Shown piece by piece: positions 6,610 to 9,357 of a stretch of DNA of 9,357 bases. Source of the stretch: Thermomicrobiales bacterium (GTDB taxonomy: Bacteria > Chloroflexota > Chloroflexia > Thermomicrobiales > UBA6265). Location: the NCBI GenBank assembly GCA_025928535.1, contig JAICJJ010000072.1:1-9357 (forward strand), read 5' to 3'. A model generated the notes under the pieces. It was not told where the DNA came from. It worked only from the letters and a program-made list of their open reading frames with translations, and made no database searches. Position 1 is the first letter of the stretch, and each line of letters starts with the position of its first letter. The translations under genes were made by a program, and so were the position numbers.

Positions 6610-8357
6610 CCGGCGATCCCCTCCATGGCTGCGCGCTGCAACTCGGCGAAGCGCGACGCGGGATCGGCGGCGAGCGCCAGCTGCGGCCCGTGCTCGCGCA
6701 CGCGCCCGTCTTCCAGAACGAGGATGTCGTCGGCATAGGCCATCGTGGAGAGCCGGTGCGCGACGATGACGCCGGTGCGGCCTTGGAGCAGGCGGCCCAG
6801 CGCCGCATGGGCCAGCCGCTCCGTTGCCGGATCGAGCCGGGAGGACGGCTCGTCGAGGATCACCACGTCCGGATCGCGCAGGAAGATGCGGGCGCATGCC
6901 AGCACCTGCGCCTGTCCGGCCGAGAGGCCCACGCCGGCGCCGCCGAGCATGGCGTCGAGCCCGTTCGGCAAACTCCGCAGCCAGTCGCCAAGACCGAGCG
7001 CATCCAGCGCCGCGCGGATGCGCCCGTCCGGCACGTCGTCGTCGAAAAGGGAGACGTTGTCGCGGACGCTGGCGTGGAAGAGCGGCGCGTCCTGAGTGAC
7101 GAGACCGATGCGCTCGCGCACCGCAGAGAGCCGAACATTCCGCAGATCGACGCCGCCGAGGCGAACGGCGCCGGCATCCGGGTCATGGAAGCGCGCGAGA
7201 AGCCGGGTCAGGCTGGTCTTGCCGCTGCCGGTGCGGCCGACCACCCCGAGCACGCGCCCGGGCGCCAGATGGACGCTGATAGCGCGCAACACCATGAAGT
7301 CCGGGTCATAGCCGAACGAGACGTCGCTGAATTCGACCGACAGCGGACCTGCGGGCAACGCGTCGCCGCCGCCGTCGACGATCCGCGGCGCCGTGGCCAG
7401 CAGGATTTCGACGCGACCCATGCTGGCGTCCGCCTGCTGCAGGTCTTGCACCTCATCGCGGATTTGCTCGGTCGTTCGGCGGAGCAAATCGGCGTATTGA
7501 AAGATCAGGTAGACGCCGCCGATGGTCAGCGCGCCTTCCGCAAACCGCATGGCGCTGAGGCCGAGGGCGACGGCGGTTCCGAGTCCGAGTAGTCCTTGGC
7601 TCGTGGCGAGCATGGCGTAACCGCGCATCTGCGCCCGGCGCGTCACGGTCAGCCACGACCGCATTGTTTCGGCGCAGCGACGCAGCACATACGCGCCCGC
7701 GCCCGAAGACCGGATGTCTTCGCGACCCGAAAGCCATTCGCCGATCATGCCGTAGAAATCGGCGCTGGCCTGGCGCTCGGCCGCGAAAAGCGGTGTCGAC
7801 GCCGCGCGGATGCGCAGCACGGCGATGAGGGCCAGCGCCACGAACGCGCCCAAGCCCAGGCCGACCTGCCAATCCACGCGAACGAGCAGGGCCAGCGCGC
7901 CGACGATCAGGAGACCGTTGCCCAGCACGTTGATCACGAACTCGGAAAAAAAGCGGGCGAGGGCCGACACGTCGCCATCGACGCGCTCGATCAACGCGCC
8001 GGGGCTCTGGGCGGCATGAAAACCCGCGTCGAGCCGGAGCACGTGCGCGAGCAGATCGGCGCGCAGGGCGTTGGTCGCCGACCAACTCACCTGTTCGGCC
8101 ACGTAGGTTTCGACCACCGTCAGCAGTTGTCCCGCCAGCGCAAGCCCCACCGACAGCAACGCGAGGCGGATCAGATCGCTCATCGCCGCTCCGCCAATCG
8201 CTTGATCGATGAACCGGCTCGCCACGAGCGGTGTGGCCACCTGCGCGGCAATGGCGGCGAACAGGATCAGCGCTAACAAAGTCACCCCTGGCCAAAGCGG
8301 CCGAAGATAGCGATCGAGCAGCCGCCAGGAGCGGCTCATCGTTTGCAGACGATTCAC
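6606..8357 (-). CDS. ABC exporter half-transporter, subunit 1 (catalytic Glu present, LSAGQ signature)
   Basis: A 583-aa fused permease/ATPase of the type I exporter class, predicted to pair with the next gene in the inner membrane. About six hydrophobic helices lie in residues 24-290. The ATPase domain shows an A-loop Tyr350, Walker A GRTGSGKT (374-381), Q-loop Q422, Walker B VVILDE (498-503) with catalytic Glu503, D-loop SSRLD (505-509) and switch H534. The signature is LSAGQ (478-482) rather than LSGGQ, so this subunit has an intact Walker B but an altered signature, the reverse of its partner. I chose the GTG at 8357 because GAGGTG lies 6 nt upstream; an ATG at 8408 without a clear ribosome site and an ATG at 8339 are the alternatives. 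It follows the translation-factor gene after about 100 nt and overlaps the second ABC gene by 4 nt. Substrate is not deducible from the sequence. Confidence 0.92.
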   Translation of the reverse strand: MNRLQTMSRSWRLLDRYLRPLWPGVTLLALILFAAIAAQVATPLVASRFIDQAIGGAAMSDLIRLALLSVGLALAGQLLTVVETYVAEQVSWSATNALRADLLAHVLRLDAGFHAAQSPGALIERVDGDVSALARFFSEFVINVLGNGLLIVGALALLVRVDWQVGLGLGAFVALALIAVLRIRAASTPLFAAERQASADFYGMIGEWLSGREDIRSSGAGAYVLRRCAETMRSWLTVTRRAQMRGYAMLATSQGLLGLGTAVALGLSAMRFAEGALTIGGVYLIFQYADLLRRTTEQIRDEVQDLQQADASMGRVEILLATAPRIVDGGGDALPAGPLSVEFSDVSFGYDPDFMVLRAISVHLAPGRVLGVVGRTGSGKTSLTRLLARFHDPDAGAVRLGGVDLRNVRLSAVRERIGLVTQDAPLFHASVRDNVSLFDDDVPDGRIRAALDALGLGDWLRSLPNGLDAMLGGAGVGLSAGQAQVLACARIFLRDPDVVILDEPSSRLDPATERLAHAALGRLLQGRTGVIVAHRLSTMAYADDILVLEDGRVREHGPQLALAADPASRFAELQRAAMEGIAG

Positions 8358-8363
8358 GGTGAA

Positions 8364-8369
8364 CACCTC
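8364..8369 (-). promoter_or_regulatory. Ribosome binding site selecting a GTG start for ABC subunit 1
   Basis: GAGGTG on the minus strand ends 6 nt before the GTG at 8357. Neither of the in-frame ATG alternatives (8408, 8339) has a comparable purine-rich sequence at proper spacing. This decides the start adopted for the ABC gene, with moderate certainty. Confidence 0.5.
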
Positions 8370-8460
8370 GCGTGGTCGCGGCCACGTGCGAGCCGCTGGG
8401 CGTCGCATGCGCCAGTCGGCCGCGATTTGACCGATTTGCAGGAGAGCGGCGATCGATGCG

Positions 8461-9357
8461 TCACGACCGCGCGACGTCCGCCAGATAGTGCGCGCGGTTG
8501 AGCGGATTCGGGCCAGCCCGCGCCCGCGCCGGCGGCGCGCCGCTCACGGGTTGATAGCCGGCGAAGTTCGCGGTCCAGTCGCCCTCGCCGCGCGTCAGTC
8601 CAGGCAGGCGTTGCTCGATGGCGCGAAGTTCCGCGATCGGGATCGCGCAGACGATGTGCAGCGACGCTTCGTTTCGGCTCGTGTCGCGGATCGTGCCGCG
8701 TCCGTGGACGACCGCGCCGCAAACGGCGCCGAATGTTTCTTCCGGGATGTCCAGTTCGAGTTCCGCGATCGGCTCGCAGACTTCGGTTTCGGCCGCGTCG
8801 AGCGCATGCATCAGGACGAGCGGCGTCAGGTTGCGGAAATCGCCGGCAGCGCTCAGCACCGAGCTGTAGCCGGCATGCGTGAGTTCGACGCGGCAATCGA
8901 CGACCTGCCAACTGCGTAGTCCCTGCGCCAATGTCTCGTGAACGGTTTCCTCGATCGCCCGATAAAACGCGAGCGGCAACGATCCCAGTTCCCGGACGAA
9001 GCGCACGCCGCTTCCCGGCGCGGTCGGTTCGATCCGGAGCCCGACCGTCGCATAGAATGGGTTGCCGCCCTCGAACATCGTTTCGACATGCTCGCCGGTC
9101 CCGACCAGACGCTCGATGCAAATGGTCGCGCTCGGCCCGAACGCGACGGCAAGGCCGTAAGTCCGCGCCAGCGTTTCCGTCAGAACTTCTTTCTGGACCT
9201 CGCCGTAGAGGCGTACCGACACGGCGCCTGACTCGTCGCGTTGACGAAGCGAAATTAGCGGGTCTTCTTCGGCGAGTTGTTCAAGCGCGGCGCGCAGTTG
9301 CGTCATTTGTCCAGGATTCAGAGCGTGGACGACGCTCTCCAGCGCCGGCGGCGGAAA
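8461..9357 (-). CDS. TetM/OtrA-like ribosomal protection-type translation factor, C-terminal half
   Basis: The C-terminal 298 residues of an EF-G-like translational GTPase; the GTPase domain and start lie beyond position 9357. The visible part begins in domain III (PPALESVV, then LAEEDPLI). It continues with LYGEVQKEV, the counterpart of the LGKVQLEV motif of Tet(M), and then TICIERLVG. This VQ.EV form separates it from housekeeping EF-G, which has GELHLE. Domain IV includes LTHAGYSSVLSAAGDFRNLTPLVLM, which aligns with the TetM loop YYSPVSTPADFR that reaches the tetracycline site. Domain V ends with GPNPLNRAHYLADV. Classical members remove tetracycline from the ribosome; many chromosomal OtrA-like homologues in high-GC bacteria have no proven resistance role. 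Here the loop lacks the proline of TetM and is one residue longer, so tetracycline protection is not assured. It is the first visible gene of a minus-strand series with two ABC exporter genes, which suggests, but does not prove, an antibiotic-related module. Confidence 0.85.
   Translation of the reverse strand, partial: FPPPALESVVHALNPGQMTQLRAALEQLAEEDPLISLRQRDESGAVSVRLYGEVQKEVLTETLARTYGLAVAFGPSATICIERLVGTGEHVETMFEGGNPFYATVGLRIEPTAPGSGVRFVRELGSLPLAFYRAIEETVHETLAQGLRSWQVVDCRVELTHAGYSSVLSAAGDFRNLTPLVLMHALDAAETEVCEPIAELELDIPEETFGAVCGAVVHGRGTIRDTSRNEASLHIVCAIPIAELRAIEQRLPGLTRGEGDWTANFAGYQPVSGAPPARARAGPNPLNRAHYLADVARS

Noticed and set aside
6610..6897. N-terminal extension of ABC subunit 2 into the upstream ABC gene
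   Set aside because: The extension is Arg/Ala/Pro-rich sequence lying entirely within the ATPase domain of subunit 1; the ATG at 6609 in the ATGA overlap is the natural start.

Overview
This is a high-GC stretch of bacterial chromosome (clearly above 60% GC by eye) carrying four complete or nearly complete genes, two genes cut by the window edges and one decayed gene. The combination of a SAM-I (S-box) riboswitch with an intrinsic terminator in front of metX-metY, a soluble M3B oligopeptidase, an OtrA/TetM-like translation factor and a heterodimeric ABC exporter would suit a Chloroflexota (Thermomicrobia-like) or similar high-GC non-proteobacterial genome. That placement is an inference from gene content only and is weak.

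Layout. (1) Positions 1-2193, minus strand: a methionine biosynthesis unit. It has a sigma70-type promoter (2165-2193), a SAM-I riboswitch (2037-2140), a competing antiterminator/terminator pair (1989-2041), metX (homoserine O-acetyltransferase) and then metY (O-acetylhomoserine sulfhydrylase, its 3' end beyond position 1). Together these make homocysteine by direct sulfhydrylation, switched off when SAM is abundant. (2) Positions 2194-2777: the longest stretch with no intact gene. It holds a 78-bp imperfect palindromic repeat (2257-2334) and the remnant of a VOC/PhnB-like gene (2365-2638, minus) that has apparently lost its middle through an internal deletion. (3) Positions 2778-4622, plus strand: a complete M3B oligoendopeptidase (PepF-like), the only plus-strand gene. 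(4) Positions 4623-4830: a convergent intergenic region with a second copy of the palindromic repeat (4638-4734) and a GC-only hairpin. (5) Positions 4831-9357, minus strand: an apparent operon whose transcription order is a ribosomal-protection-type translation factor (5' end beyond the window), then two half-size ABC exporter subunits overlapping by 4 nt. The two ABC subunits have complementary defects in their nucleotide-binding motifs, as expected of a heterodimeric exporter with one degenerate ATP site.

Most of the window is recognisable. The points most worth a second look are the riboswitch with a non-consensus base in its core, the coupling of a TetM/OtrA-like factor with a multidrug-type exporter, the internally deleted VOC gene, and the two related palindromic repeats that bracket the VOC remnant and the peptidase. 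I saw no rRNA, tRNA, CRISPR array, transposase or phage gene.
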